From contig CAJUTH010000004.1 in NCBI GenBank assembly GCA_910589275.1, positions 62,001-126,000 on the forward strand: a stretch of DNA of 64,000 nucleotides, read 5' to 3'. The notes under the pieces were generated by a model, which searched no databases, was not told where the DNA came from, and worked only from the letters and a program-made list of their open reading frames with translations. Positions 9,304 to 17,875 of this stretch are shown piece by piece. A program made the position numbers and the translations under genes. The stretch's first letter is position 1, and each line of letters opens with the position of its first letter. This DNA is from an uncultured Dorea sp. Lineage in GTDB: Bacteria > Bacillota > Clostridia > Lachnospirales > Lachnospiraceae.

Positions 9304-11178
9304 ATGCCCAAAAAACGAACCATCGCCGCGCTCCTGCTGTCTTTTACCCTGCTTCTTGTCTTCTGCTGCGCAGAAAGCACCCGCTTATTTTTGAATGCCG
9401 ACCGGAAATTTGAGGCATTCACAGATACTTTATTCTCTCAGGAGGTTTCCGCCAACTCGGTCACGCTCCACTACACCCTCCGCAATCCTTCCGATTACGG
9501 CATTGAAGATCCGGAACTCTCCCTCGGCTCTTATCCGGCATCCTCCGCGGAAATCGGAGCCTCCGCAGAAAACTGTCTGAACCTTCTAGCCGACATCCCC
9601 TATCAGGAACTGAATCCTGATAACCAGCTTACCCTGACGGTGTTAAAAGACTCTTTGGAAACCACGTTAGAGGGCACCCCTTATTTTCTCTACGAGGAAC
9701 CCTTGCGCCCTCTTACCGGAATCCAGTCCCAGCTCCCGGTGCTCCTGTCCGAATACCGCTTTTACAAAACGGAGGATGTGGATACCTATCTGGAGCTTTT
9801 AAAAACCCTTCCGGAGCACTTTGACTCTCTGATTTCCTTTGAACAGGCCAAATCGGAGGCAGGTCTGTTCATGGCGGCCTATACCGCCGATTCTATCATC
9901 GATGAATGCAATTCCTTTCTCGGCATGGGCAGCGGAAATTATCTGTATTCCACCTTCGAGACCCGGCTGGAAGAACTGGACGGCTGCGATGACGCCAGAC
10001 GGGATCGCTATCTGTCCCAGAATAAAGAAATACTGGAAACCTACGTGTTTCCGGCCTACCAGAAACTGGCCGCAGACCTTGGCGCTCTCAGGGAAACCGG
10101 AAGAAATCAGAACGGATTATGCTATCTTCCCGAAGGCGCCGCCTATTATGAACATCTGGTCAAGGAAAACACCGGCTCCGGCCGGACGATCGAAGAACTA
10201 CAGACACTCACCAAAAGCCAGATGAGAGACGATCTGCTGGCCATGCAGAAAATCCTCTCATCGCCGGAGTATGAAGCCCTCGCAAAATCTTCCGCAGACG
10301 AAAGTTCCCCTGACAGCGCAAATGCTCCCGAAGAAGCCCAAGAAACGCCTTCCGCCGCTCCCGGCAGCTCTTCCGAAAATATAGCCGGAAACTCCTCGGA
10401 TGCGGCCTCCGAAACCTCGGCCGGACTGCTGCGGGAATTTACGCTGGCGGACTCCAACCCCGCCTCTATTTTAATTGACTTAAAAAGCAATTTAAAGGAT
10501 AACTTCCCCGCCATTCCCGATGTGGACACCGATGTAAAATACGTCCAGCCGGAAATGGAAGAATACTTAAGCCCCGCCTTTTACATGGTTCCCGCCATCG
10601 ACAGCACGGACAGCCAGACCATTTACATCAATTCCGGGCACCTGCCGGACGATCTGGATCTGTATACCACGCTGGCCCACGAAGGCTACCCGGGACACCT
10701 CTATCAGAACGTCTATTACGCCGCCACAGAACCTGCGCCTATCCGGAGCCTCCTTGGCTGCGGCGGCTACACGGAAGGCTGGGCTACCTATACGGAAATG
10801 ATGAGCTATTATTTCACCGGCCTTCCAAAAGAACAGGCCGCGCTTCTGCAGCGCAACGCTTCGGTTCTTCTCGGCCTTTACGCGCTGGCGGATATGGGAA
10901 TCCATTACGAAGGCTGGACTTTGATCGACACGGTGTCCTTTTTCCATCAGTACGGCATTTCCGACACCGCCGTTATCGAAGATATTTACGACCTGATCAT
11001 TGCCGATCCGGGCAATTATTTGAAATACTATATCGGCTACGTAGAATTTCTAGAATTAAAAAAAGAAGCGGTAACGGTATGGGGAGATGATTTTACCCAG
11101 AAACGGTTTCACAAAGCGGTGCTGGACGCGGGCCCCATGCCCTTCTATCTGCTGAAGGATGCTGTTCTGACGCCGTAG
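9304..11178 (+). CDS. DUF885 family metallopeptidase-like protein, exported
   Basis: 624 residues with a basic N-terminus and one hydrophobic segment (about residues 5-25), so it is probably exported or membrane-anchored. A cysteine pair follows the hydrophobic stretch, but the lipobox is not canonical. The DUF885 core carries HEGYPGH near residue 459 and GGYTEGWATYTE about 30 residues later, the zinc-binding pattern of this putative metallopeptidase family. A Ser/Ala/Glu/Pro-rich insertion (about 335-385) looks like a flexible linker. It lies 75 bases after pepT, suggesting joint peptide use. The physiological substrate is unknown. Confidence 0.85.
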   Translation: MPKKRTIAALLLSFTLLLVFCCAESTRLFLNADRKFEAFTDTLFSQEVSANSVTLHYTLRNPSDYGIEDPELSLGSYPASSAEIGASAENCLNLLADIPYQELNPDNQLTLTVLKDSLETTLEGTPYFLYEEPLRPLTGIQSQLPVLLSEYRFYKTEDVDTYLELLKTLPEHFDSLISFEQAKSEAGLFMAAYTADSIIDECNSFLGMGSGNYLYSTFETRLEELDGCDDARRDRYLSQNKEILETYVFPAYQKLAADLGALRETGRNQNGLCYLPEGAAYYEHLVKENTGSGRTIEELQTLTKSQMRDDLLAMQKILSSPEYEALAKSSADESSPDSANAPEEAQETPSAAPGSSSENIAGNSSDAASETSAGLLREFTLADSNPASILIDLKSNLKDNFPAIPDVDTDVKYVQPEMEEYLSPAFYMVPAIDSTDSQTIYINSGHLPDDLDLYTTLAHEGYPGHLYQNVYYAATEPAPIRSLLGCGGYTEGWATYTEMMSYYFTGLPKEQAALLQRNASVLLGLYALADMGIHYEGWTLIDTVSFFHQYGISDTAVIEDIYDLIIADPGNYLKYYIGYVEFLELKKEAVTVWGDDFTQKRFHKAVLDAGPMPFYLLKDAVLTP

Positions 11179-11259
11179 CCCTATTACCGGACGCGGCCTG
11201 CGTTTGAGATGAGACGGAAACTGCCGCCTTCCCTTCCCCGGTTCCTCCCAAGCACAGGC

Positions 11260-12672
11260 TTATTCTGCTGCCGTTACAATTCCCCTTGGAATCTCCAGTT
11301 CTTTCTGCCAGATTTTATTTGATAGATACCGGAAGGTTCCGTCCGCAAAGGGCTGCACCACAATCTGATTGGTAAACGCACAGTCCGAATTGTAATCCGG
11401 CCACACACCGTCCACGATCAGAGTCAGCGTTCCATCCCCGTTCTCGGCATACTCGACTACCTCCCCAAAAGGCGGATGGGCCTTGGGAGAAATCCTTTCA
11501 TACAGATAGCTTCCGCTCTCTTCCTCGTAGCGGTAGGATTCTCTTAGCTGCTCTGTTTTCACCGGCAGATACGTGGTGAGGATTCTTTCAAATACCTCCG
11601 CCGGGATCCTTCCCTGCTCCGCCCGGAAATTTTCTCCGGTATCCATCCGGTACAAATCCTCAAATAAACCTGCCGTCAGAATCTCCTCCACATTTCCCGC
11701 GTCCCAATTCCTGATAAGCAGATTATAGTTCACATAACTTAAGCCGTCGATGTATTTTGCCGCAAGCTCCCGGCTCTGGTCCGGAAGCGGACTGACCCTC
11801 CAGTACTGCCTGAGCGCGGCATGAGCCACAACCACCCGGTAGGCATAGATAAAATATCCTTTTTCCGTCAGATTAATCTCCGACACGTCGCTGACCGAGG
11901 TATCCCGGATCACAGGGATCCCTCCTTCCTGCCACCGGACTCCCACATAGTACGTCTGCAGTTTTCCACTCCGATGGACAAATGTAATAACCCCAAGCAA
12001 TCCGTCCTGATTTACCTGAACGACCGTAGCTTGGGCATCTTCTTGATCCAGATACGCCTTATAAAACGCTTCCAGACTCTGTGAGTTTTCCATATTACGG
12101 TCTTTGGTAACGCTGGTAAATCCCGCGCTGCCAAGAAGCGCCGCCGCTTCCTTCCTCTGATCTTCGGTAAATTCCCTGATATTAGAGCCGTAAGAAGGGC
12201 CTTCCATAATCTCCACATCCCGGTATAGCTCTTTTACCTGTTCCCCCGCTTTCAGCGCCAGTTCCTTAATCTCCTTCTTCTCCTCTTCCGCAAGCAGACA
12301 GTTCTCCGCCTGCGGCAGCATCCACAAGGACGATTCTTCCTGAGAGCCTGCGTCCGCCTTCCCGGCATTTACCATATTTGTCTGGTTATCGCCGTCAACC
12401 GCGGTAATGCCCTGTGCTCCAAGCTCCTTTACAATCTGTTCTATCAGCTCCCCGCTCTGCGGCTCTTCCCTCTCTGTCAGCCGCTCATAAATATCCGCGT
12501 ACAAAACGGATAGCTGATCCGATTCTTTAGCGGCGCCGGGGTTTTCCGCTAATCCGTTTCCGTCCGCTTCCGTCCCCGTCTGCTCCGACCAAACGATATA
12601 GCCCGATCCGGCTGCTAAAATAAAGATCAGTAAGCATACAGCCATGCCAGATAGCTTTATTCTCCCCTTCAT
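11260..12672 (-). CDS. Membrane-anchored extracytoplasmic protein, unknown family
   Basis: 470 residues. Residues 8-28 form a single hydrophobic segment (MAVCLLIFILAAGSGYIVW), followed by a Gly/Asn/Glu-rich linker and a long soluble part, which suggests anchoring with the bulk outside the cell. Similar proteins of unknown function occur in Lachnospiraceae; I recognise no catalytic motif. It begins 20 bases after the hydE stop codon on the same strand and is probably co-transcribed, but nothing in it suggests a hydrogenase role. Confidence 0.7.
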   Translation of the reverse strand: MKGRIKLSGMAVCLLIFILAAGSGYIVWSEQTGTEADGNGLAENPGAAKESDQLSVLYADIYERLTEREEPQSGELIEQIVKELGAQGITAVDGDNQTNMVNAGKADAGSQEESSLWMLPQAENCLLAEEEKKEIKELALKAGEQVKELYRDVEIMEGPSYGSNIREFTEDQRKEAAALLGSAGFTSVTKDRNMENSQSLEAFYKAYLDQEDAQATVVQVNQDGLLGVITFVHRSGKLQTYYVGVRWQEGGIPVIRDTSVSDVSEINLTEKGYFIYAYRVVVAHAALRQYWRVSPLPDQSRELAAKYIDGLSYVNYNLLIRNWDAGNVEEILTAGLFEDLYRMDTGENFRAEQGRIPAEVFERILTTYLPVKTEQLRESYRYEEESGSYLYERISPKAHPPFGEVVEYAENGDGTLTLIVDGVWPDYNSDCAFTNQIVVQPFADGTFRYLSNKIWQKELEIPRGIVTAAE

Positions 12673-12692
12673 CCGCGTTTCCTTCCCTTATC

Positions 12693-13733
12693 TTATCCCC
12701 ATGCGTCTCCCCTGCCGTCAGCCAGCCTGTATCCAATCTTTTCTACTGCCGCGGCCAGTTCCGCGCGGTACTCAGCCGCTTCTTCTCCTGTACATATCTT
12801 GTTATCGTATAATTCATACTGCCTGCGGTTCTTAAGCGGCGATAAATTGGGCATCACCACGTTTGCCCCGGCCGCCAGCCCCTTCTCCCTTCCCGACTTA
12901 TCCAGCGTCCCAAGGGCGGTGGTGGCCGGAATCAGTGCCGCCGGCAGAAGAATCCGGATGATGGATAATAACAGTACCGTTCTCTCCACGCTCCCTGCCG
13001 GTTCCCCGGCATACCGGGTATCGTGATGGGGAATAAATGGGCCGATCCCAATCATCTGGGGCCCAAGCTCCTTTAAAAATACCAAGTCCTCCGCCAGATC
13101 CGGCAGTTTTTGTCCCGGAGGCCCAACCATAAACCCCGCCCCGGCCTGATAGCCCAGTTCCTTCAAGTCATACAGGCACTGTCTGCGCCGGGCGGCTTCC
13201 ATTTCCTTCGGATGAAGGCTTGCGTACAGCTCCTCGTCCGCCGCCTCATGACGCAGAAGATACCGATCCGCCCCGGCTTCTTTCAGCAGCCGGTAGCTCT
13301 CATAGGAGCGTTCTCCTATGGACAGGGTAATCGCGCAGTCCGGATATCCGGCCCGGATCCCGCGGACAATCTCCGCCATCCGTTCATCGGTAAAATACGG
13401 ATCCTCGCCGCCCTGAAGCACAAATGTCCGAAATCCCAGTCCATAGCCCCTTTCACAGCATTCCAGTATTTCTTCTTTCGTCAGGCGGTAGCGCTCCACG
13501 TTCCGGCTTCCCCTTCGGATACCGCAGTAATAGCAGTTATTCTTACAATAATTGGTAAATTCAATCAGCCCCCGTGTATACACGTCCAAGCCGTAATACT
13601 TCTTGCGGAGCCGGACCGCTTCCTCTGTGATCCGCCGCCGGACGGCCTCATCTGCCTCCGCCAGTAAAATCAATTCCACAAACTCTTCCTTTGTTAAATC
13701 CTGTTGGTTTATAAATTTATCTGCAATATTCAT
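12693..13733 (-). CDS. hydE: [FeFe]-hydrogenase maturase, radical SAM protein HydE
   Basis: Radical SAM enzyme that helps build the dithiomethylamine/diiron part of the H-cluster. The 346 residues contain the cluster motif NYCKNNCYYCGIRRG near residue 65, the HydE-typical LQGGEDPYFTDERM, and the C-terminal ATTALGTLDKSGREKGL and GANVVMPNLSP. Length fits HydE. HydF, HydG and the hydrogenase itself are not in this window. HypA/HypB 5 kb away serve [NiFe] enzymes, so the two maturation systems should not be linked automatically. Confidence 0.93.
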   Translation of the reverse strand: MNIADKFINQQDLTKEEFVELILLAEADEAVRRRITEEAVRLRKKYYGLDVYTRGLIEFTNYCKNNCYYCGIRRGSRNVERYRLTKEEILECCERGYGLGFRTFVLQGGEDPYFTDERMAEIVRGIRAGYPDCAITLSIGERSYESYRLLKEAGADRYLLRHEAADEELYASLHPKEMEAARRRQCLYDLKELGYQAGAGFMVGPPGQKLPDLAEDLVFLKELGPQMIGIGPFIPHHDTRYAGEPAGSVERTVLLLSIIRILLPAALIPATTALGTLDKSGREKGLAAGANVVMPNLSPLKNRRQYELYDNKICTGEEAAEYRAELAAAVEKIGYRLADGRGDAWG

Positions 13734-13773
13734 GTCTTACATTGTACACTCCGGCTCTTGTTCCGGTCAACGA

Positions 13774-14706
13774 TTATTCTACGAAAAGCGGCGTAGAATA
13801 ATATCGGTCGCCGCCATCCGGCAACAGGGCTACAATCGTTTTTCCCTTATTTTCGGGGCGTTTTGCCAGTTCTATCGCGCCGGAAAGCGCCGCGCCGGAG
13901 GAAATTCCCACTAAAATCCCCTCCTTTTTCGCCAAGAGCTTTGCCGCGGCAAACGCTTCTTCCGCCTCCGCCCGATAGATCTCGTCATAAATCTCCGTAT
14001 TCAGTATCTCCGGCACAAAGCCCGCGCCGATTCCCTGAATCTTATGGGCTCCGCCGCGCCCCTTCGAAAGCACCGGGGAATCCGCCGGCTCTAACGCAAC
14101 GATCCGCACCTCCTGCTTCTTGGATTTCAAATATTCTCCGATCCCGGTAAGGGTTCCGCCGGTTCCGACCCCGGCAATAAAAATGTCTACCTCCCCTTCG
14201 GTATCCTCCCAGATCTCCGGCCCCGTAGTCCTCCTATGCATAGCGGGATTTGCCGGGTTGGTAAACTGGCCGGGAATAAAGCTGCCCGGCGTCTCCGCCG
14301 CAAGCTCTTCTGCCTTTTCGATCGCCCCGGCCATGCCTTTTGCCCCTTCCGTAAGCACAATCTCGGCTCCATAGGCTTTCAGGATATTCCTTCTCTCCAC
14401 GCTCATCGTCTCCGGCATGGTGAGGATCATCCGGTATCCTTTGACCGCCGCGATGGAGGCAAGGCCGATTCCGGTATTGCCGGAGGTGGGCTCAATGATT
14501 ACCGAGCCTTCCTTCAAAAGCCCCTTTTCTTCCGCATCCTCGATCATTGCTTTTGCCACCCGGTCCTTTACGCTTCCGGCCGGATTTAAGTACTCCAGCT
14601 TCACAAGCACTTTTGCTTCCAGCCCCAGCTCCTTTTCCATGTTCACAACCTCAACTAACGGTGTATGTCCAATCAGATCCAGTACATTTGTGTATACCTT
14701 CTTCAT
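13774..14706 (-). CDS. cysK: Cysteine synthase A (O-acetylserine sulfhydrylase)
   Basis: PLP enzyme that makes cysteine from O-acetylserine and sulfide. The 310 residues include the PLP lysine in NPAGSVKDRVA, the substrate loop EPTSGNTGIGLA, and the phosphate-binding GTGGTLTGIG. The ATG at 14706 follows the ribosome site AAAGGAGG. A strong promoter and a palindrome lie upstream (14729-14791), so it is likely regulated by sulfur supply. It is a single-gene unit. Confidence 0.95.
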   Translation of the reverse strand: MKKVYTNVLDLIGHTPLVEVVNMEKELGLEAKVLVKLEYLNPAGSVKDRVAKAMIEDAEEKGLLKEGSVIIEPTSGNTGIGLASIAAVKGYRMILTMPETMSVERRNILKAYGAEIVLTEGAKGMAGAIEKAEELAAETPGSFIPGQFTNPANPAMHRRTTGPEIWEDTEGEVDIFIAGVGTGGTLTGIGEYLKSKKQEVRIVALEPADSPVLSKGRGGAHKIQGIGAGFVPEILNTEIYDEIYRAEAEEAFAAAKLLAKKEGILVGISSGAALSGAIELAKRPENKGKTIVALLPDGGDRYYSTPLFVE

Positions 14707-14728
14707 CTCTATGCCTCCTTTTTATTTT

Positions 14729-14791
14729 CCTACCAAGTAGGTATGTTTTTGTTCCTATGGATACTATATCACCGAAGGCGTGGTGTGTCAA
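14729..14791 (-). promoter_or_regulatory. cysK promoter with downstream palindrome
   Basis: On the minus strand TTGACA (14791-14786) and TATAGT (14768-14763) are spaced by 17 bases. Between the promoter and the ribosome site lies CATACCTACTTGGTAGG (14745-14729). It resembles operators of Rrf2-type regulators such as CymR or IscR, so repression by cysteine or Fe-S status is possible. The regulator assignment is inference. Confidence 0.6.
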
Positions 14792-14882
14792 CATCTGTTC
14801 GCCAATAACCAGAAGTCTTTACAGGAGTCTTTACAGTGATCTTTACAGTGAATGCAAAATACTGTATATACGGTAACTATCC

Positions 14883-15119
14883 TTATACTCCCAGCTTTAA
14901 CTTCCGCATCTGTTCCGCCGCCGTACAGTTTGTAACCGGAACATACCCCTCAAGCGGAACGATCTTTTCGTTAACCGCATCCAAGATCCATTCCTTCTGG
15001 GGGAAGAAATACTTGTCATACTCAAACGGAGGCGTAATCCAGTTCTGTGCTCCCACAACCGCCGGAGGCGCGTCTAAGTTTCCTATATCATTAAGAAAGG
15101 AAGCCTGTTCCGCATCCCA
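14883..15119 (-). pseudogene. Orphan C-terminal protein fragment
   Basis: About 75 codons of protein-like sequence (from about NDIGNLDAPPAVVG to the end AAEQMRKLKLGV) with no plausible start. Upstream it runs into a strong hairpin (15103-15137, GGAAGCCTGTTCC / GGAACAGGCTTCC). It reads like the end of a larger enzyme left by a deletion. I do not recognise the family. A start at 15194 would give 103 residues, but its first part is hairpin sequence. Confidence 0.35.
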
Positions 15120-15138
15120 TGGAACAGGCTTCCTCTTG
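15103..15138. terminator. Strong hairpin, probable terminator
   Basis: A 13-14 base-pair stem (AGGAAGCCTGTTCC / GGAACAGGCTTCCT) with a nine-base loop and T-rich flanks on both strands. It lies 115 bases past the tcdA stop codon and is the best candidate for its transcript end. Confidence 0.55.
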
Positions 15139-15252
15139 TATGTGAAAAACGTTCTGCTCCAGCAAATGGAGCCAGCCGCGGACAGGGTATTCAAATTAAC
15201 CTTGTCCTTAATTTTTTAAGAGCCCATCGATATTCTTTTACCCGAAATCTGC

Positions 15253-15954
15253 TCACGGCAAAATCCTTTCTTTTCCGGCGCCTGCCAGATCCTTTACTAC
15301 CTCCCCTGCAAGAATCAGTCCCGCTGCGGCTGGAACAAAGGCATTGCTTCCCGGCGGACGGCTGTTTGTAACTGGCTGTTCTTTCGAGTACACCACTTTC
15401 AGCTTCCGCACCCCTCTTTTCTTTAACTCTCTGCGCATCACCTTTGCCAGAGGGCAGACCGAAGTCTGGTAAATATCCGCCACTTCAAACGCAGACGCAT
15501 CCAGCTTGTTTCCCGCTCCCATTGAGCTGATTACCGGCACTCCGGCCCTCTCTGCCTGCATGATCAGCGCCAGCTTTCCCGTCACCGTGTCAATCGCATC
15601 CACCACATAATCAAACCCGGTAAAATCAAATTCCTCTTCCGTCTCCGGCACATAAAAAGTCTTGTGTGTACAGACCTCCGCTTCCGGATTGATCTCCATC
15701 ACCCGCTCTTTTGCCGCATCTACCTTGTATCTCCCAATTGTATTGACTGTGGCAATAATCTGCCGGTTCAAATTGCTCACGCTGACCGTATCATGGTCAA
15801 TCAGATGCAGGCGCCCCACGCCGCTCCTTGCCAGAGCCTCCACAACATAGCCGCCCACGCCGCCAATCCCAAATACTGCAACTGTAGCCCTGCGGAGCTT
15901 TTCCACACCCTCTGCTCCAAGTAATAATTCCGTTCTGGAAAACGGCCCTTCCAT
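15253..15954 (-). CDS. tcdA: tRNA threonylcarbamoyladenosine dehydratase (ThiF/E1-like)
   Basis: ATP-dependent enzyme that cyclises t6A37 in tRNAs to ct6A. The 233 residues begin MEGPFSRTELLLGAEGVEKL, chosen over an upstream ATG at 16002 because GGGAGGAG precedes 15954. The E1-like Rossmann motif VAVFGIGGVGGYVVEALARSG, IDHDTVSVSNLNRQ and DYVVDAIDTVTGK are clear, and SSMGAGNKLD and SRPPGSNAFVP match TcdA/CsdL. Other ThiF relatives cannot be fully excluded, but the length and these segments favour TcdA. Confidence 0.88.
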   Translation of the reverse strand: MEGPFSRTELLLGAEGVEKLRRATVAVFGIGGVGGYVVEALARSGVGRLHLIDHDTVSVSNLNRQIIATVNTIGRYKVDAAKERVMEINPEAEVCTHKTFYVPETEEEFDFTGFDYVVDAIDTVTGKLALIMQAERAGVPVISSMGAGNKLDASAFEVADIYQTSVCPLAKVMRRELKKRGVRKLKVVYSKEQPVTNSRPPGSNAFVPAAAGLILAGEVVKDLAGAGKERILP

Positions 15955-16109
15955 TTCTCCTCCCTTCTCCCGGTATATCATTTTCAAAAACAACCGGGAC
16001 ATCTGCTGTATTAACCGTCACAAAATCGCTCTCTATATACTGCTTACAACTTTATTTTAGGTTTTCGCAAGAACTTCTTAAGAAATTTTCTTTTTCTTTT
16101 AGAGAAAGA

Positions 16110-16300
16110 ACATATTTCTGTCATATTTGTACATTATAATAAGTGTCAGATAGTTGAAAGACAGACAACTATCCCCCCTCATTAAGTTGACGCACTGTGA
16201 ATAAGACCTTTGCAGTGCCACACTTTACTCTCATTCCTTTTAGATAACTATAACAGAAAAGAATCTCCGTAGCCAGCCACTATCGGAGATTCTTTTCGGT
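16110..16300 (+). ncRNA. Tandem small RNA-like gene, copy 1
   Basis: A -10 box TATAAT (16135-16140) is followed by TGTCAGATAGTTG and a stem (16149-16156 with 16166-16173), then an unpaired C-rich run CCCCCCTC. A second hairpin (GCACTG/CAGTGC, about 16191-16218) comes next, then the pyrimidine-rich ACTCTCATTCCTTTTA. A rho-independent terminator ends it (16257-16296, AAAAGAATCTCCG / CGGAGATTCTTTT). No open frame exists. The single-stranded CCCCCCTC is complementary to Shine-Dalgarno sequences, suggesting an antisense regulator. Copy 2 has the same layout 350 bases on. Confidence 0.7.
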
Positions 16301-16459
16301 TGTCTGTGATATTAAGATGATATTATAAACGAAATTGCTTATTGGGGAATAGGTAAAATAATGGCGCACAGAAAAGAAACACACACGATCTCAGGCACTC
16401 CCATTTCATCTCTATAATTAATAATATTTTTAAAAAATTTCTATTTGTTTAAGAGAATC

Positions 16460-16615
16460 AACATATTTTGGTCACATTTCTTCTATATACTAAATGTCAG
16501 ATAGTTGAAAAACAACTATCCCCCTCAAAAGTGCAAATGCACTTACTCTCATTCCTTTTAAACAAATAGAAAAAAGAAAGCCTTATAGTTATCCGCTGTA
16601 AGGTTTTCTTTTTGT
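16460..16615 (+). ncRNA. Tandem small RNA-like gene, copy 2
   Basis: Same layout as copy 1: upstream ACATATTTTGGTCACAT, -10 TATACT (16486-16491), TGTCAGATAGTTG with stem 16500-16507/16513-16520, CCCCCTC, and a hairpin AAGTGC/GCACTT (16529-16544). The motif ACTCTCATTCCTTTTA (16545-16560) is identical to copy 1. A terminator follows (16571-16613). The middle hairpin and the terminator differ in bases from copy 1 but keep their pairing, while the C-rich and pyrimidine-rich single strands are conserved. That is the pattern of a functional RNA. Confidence 0.7.
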
Positions 16616-16756
16616 TATTCATGTTTTTTCTTTGAACCATACTAATTTCATACAATATTTCTATGCCTTTTGCAAAAATTATGTTAAAATAATTTTAGAT
16701 GAAACAACACGGAAAACGGAAGCCGCTGCCAATAATAAACTATTTGAGGTATATTT

Positions 16757-17311
16757 ATGGAATTTTACCAATTTGACCAAAATAATCTTGGAAAATATCA
16801 TTACAGCAACGAACAGGCTGCGAAAACTCTAGATATACGGGTGAACGAAATCTGCCGCTCCCTGCGCAAAGCCTTCCGGATGCAGGTAACGCTGGGTGTG
16901 CTTTTCGCCCTGTCCTGTCTGGCTTTTTTCCGGAACATGTACTGCGCTCCGCTGTATCTAGCCATCATATGGGCTTTTGTGTGGAGCATTACCATGCTCC
17001 GCATCTATTTCGCAGTCCATAACATGTGGAGACTCGGCATAAATAAAGACGGCCGAAAGACCGCATCTTTCCGCGTCCGAAAGCAATTACTGGTACAGCT
17101 CTTCTTTCTGCTGTGGTTTATGACCATGGTTGGATTTTACTGCCATCTGGGAATGGGGCTATTATTTACCGTCAACCTGCTTGTAATCGGCACGGTTCTC
17201 GCAGCCATCGCTTATGCGCTTTCCTATCTGTCCTGCAGCCAGAAAAATCTCCGTTGGTGGGAATTCAGCAACGATAATGAGGACTACTGGGTACTTGGAA
17301 AAAATGATTAA
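16757..17311 (+). CDS. Small integral membrane protein, unknown
   Basis: 184 residues with about four hydrophobic segments (roughly 43-60, 65-83, 112-130, 135-158), arranged as two pairs separated by a charged loop (NKDGRKTASFRVRKQ). The N-terminus is hydrophilic and likely cytoplasmic, and the C-terminus is acidic/aromatic. The ATG follows TTTGAGG. No family is recognised. It stands alone on the plus strand, just downstream of the paired small-RNA genes. Confidence 0.65.
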   Translation: MEFYQFDQNNLGKYHYSNEQAAKTLDIRVNEICRSLRKAFRMQVTLGVLFALSCLAFFRNMYCAPLYLAIIWAFVWSITMLRIYFAVHNMWRLGINKDGRKTASFRVRKQLLVQLFFLLWFMTMVGFYCHLGMGLLFTVNLLVIGTVLAAIAYALSYLSCSQKNLRWWEFSNDNEDYWVLGKND

Positions 17312-17329
17312 AAGTAGTTGACTAATCAA

Positions 17330-17782
17330 TTAATTGCGTTTCCCTGTTTCCGCCAAGCCGCTCCACTTATCCGTAAGCACCGTTACCCATCCTTCTTTCG
17401 TCCTTGGCATCCTGCGGAATGTAACCGGCCACATATGGTTTCTAATGACATCCTGCTCTATTCTGTTCAGTTTAAAATATTTTCTGGCGTTGCGGTACGC
17501 CTTCTCCGGGTGCCGCAGCCCATGCCACCGCTCCCCGGTCTCCTTCGCATGGGTATGCCAGTCATACAAAAACAAGTCGTGCAGCATCCCCGCTCTGGCA
17601 GCCGACCTTGCATCCAGCCGGAGCTTCCTGCACAGGACATAATTCTGATACGCCACCCGAAGACAGTGCTTGTAACAGGACGTATTTCCATGATGAGGAT
17701 AACGCTTCATCTGCCGCACCACCGGATGCTCCGCAATATCTTTAATTGTGTCATAAAATTCCTTGTAATATGCTTTATTCAT
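17330..17782 (-). CDS. HD-domain hydrolase-like protein
   Basis: 150 residues from the ATG at 17782; the upstream extension crosses the hypB terminator and is not credible. HD-type metal ligands are visible: H in CYKHCLRVAYQNY, the HD pair in AGMLHDLFLYDWH, and later HGLRHPE and VIRNHMWP. This fits the uncharacterised HD phosphohydrolases common in Clostridia. The substrate is unknown. It is tail-to-tail with the membrane-protein gene at 16757. Confidence 0.8.
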   Translation of the reverse strand: MNKAYYKEFYDTIKDIAEHPVVRQMKRYPHHGNTSCYKHCLRVAYQNYVLCRKLRLDARSAARAGMLHDLFLYDWHTHAKETGERWHGLRHPEKAYRNARKYFKLNRIEQDVIRNHMWPVTFRRMPRTKEGWVTVLTDKWSGLAETGKRN

Positions 17783-17845
17783 CACAACTCTCTTATTCTG
17801 TGTATTTTTCCATACCGATATTTTACCAGACACACAGACAAAATA

Positions 17846-17875
17846 AAAGCCCCGATGCTGTAATCGCATCAGGAC
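17846..17875 (-). terminator. Terminator at the end of hypB
   Basis: Minus-strand CCTGATGC pairs with GCATCGGG (one bulge) and is followed by GCTTTTATTTTG. The hypB stop codon lies inside the first arm. Confidence 0.7.
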
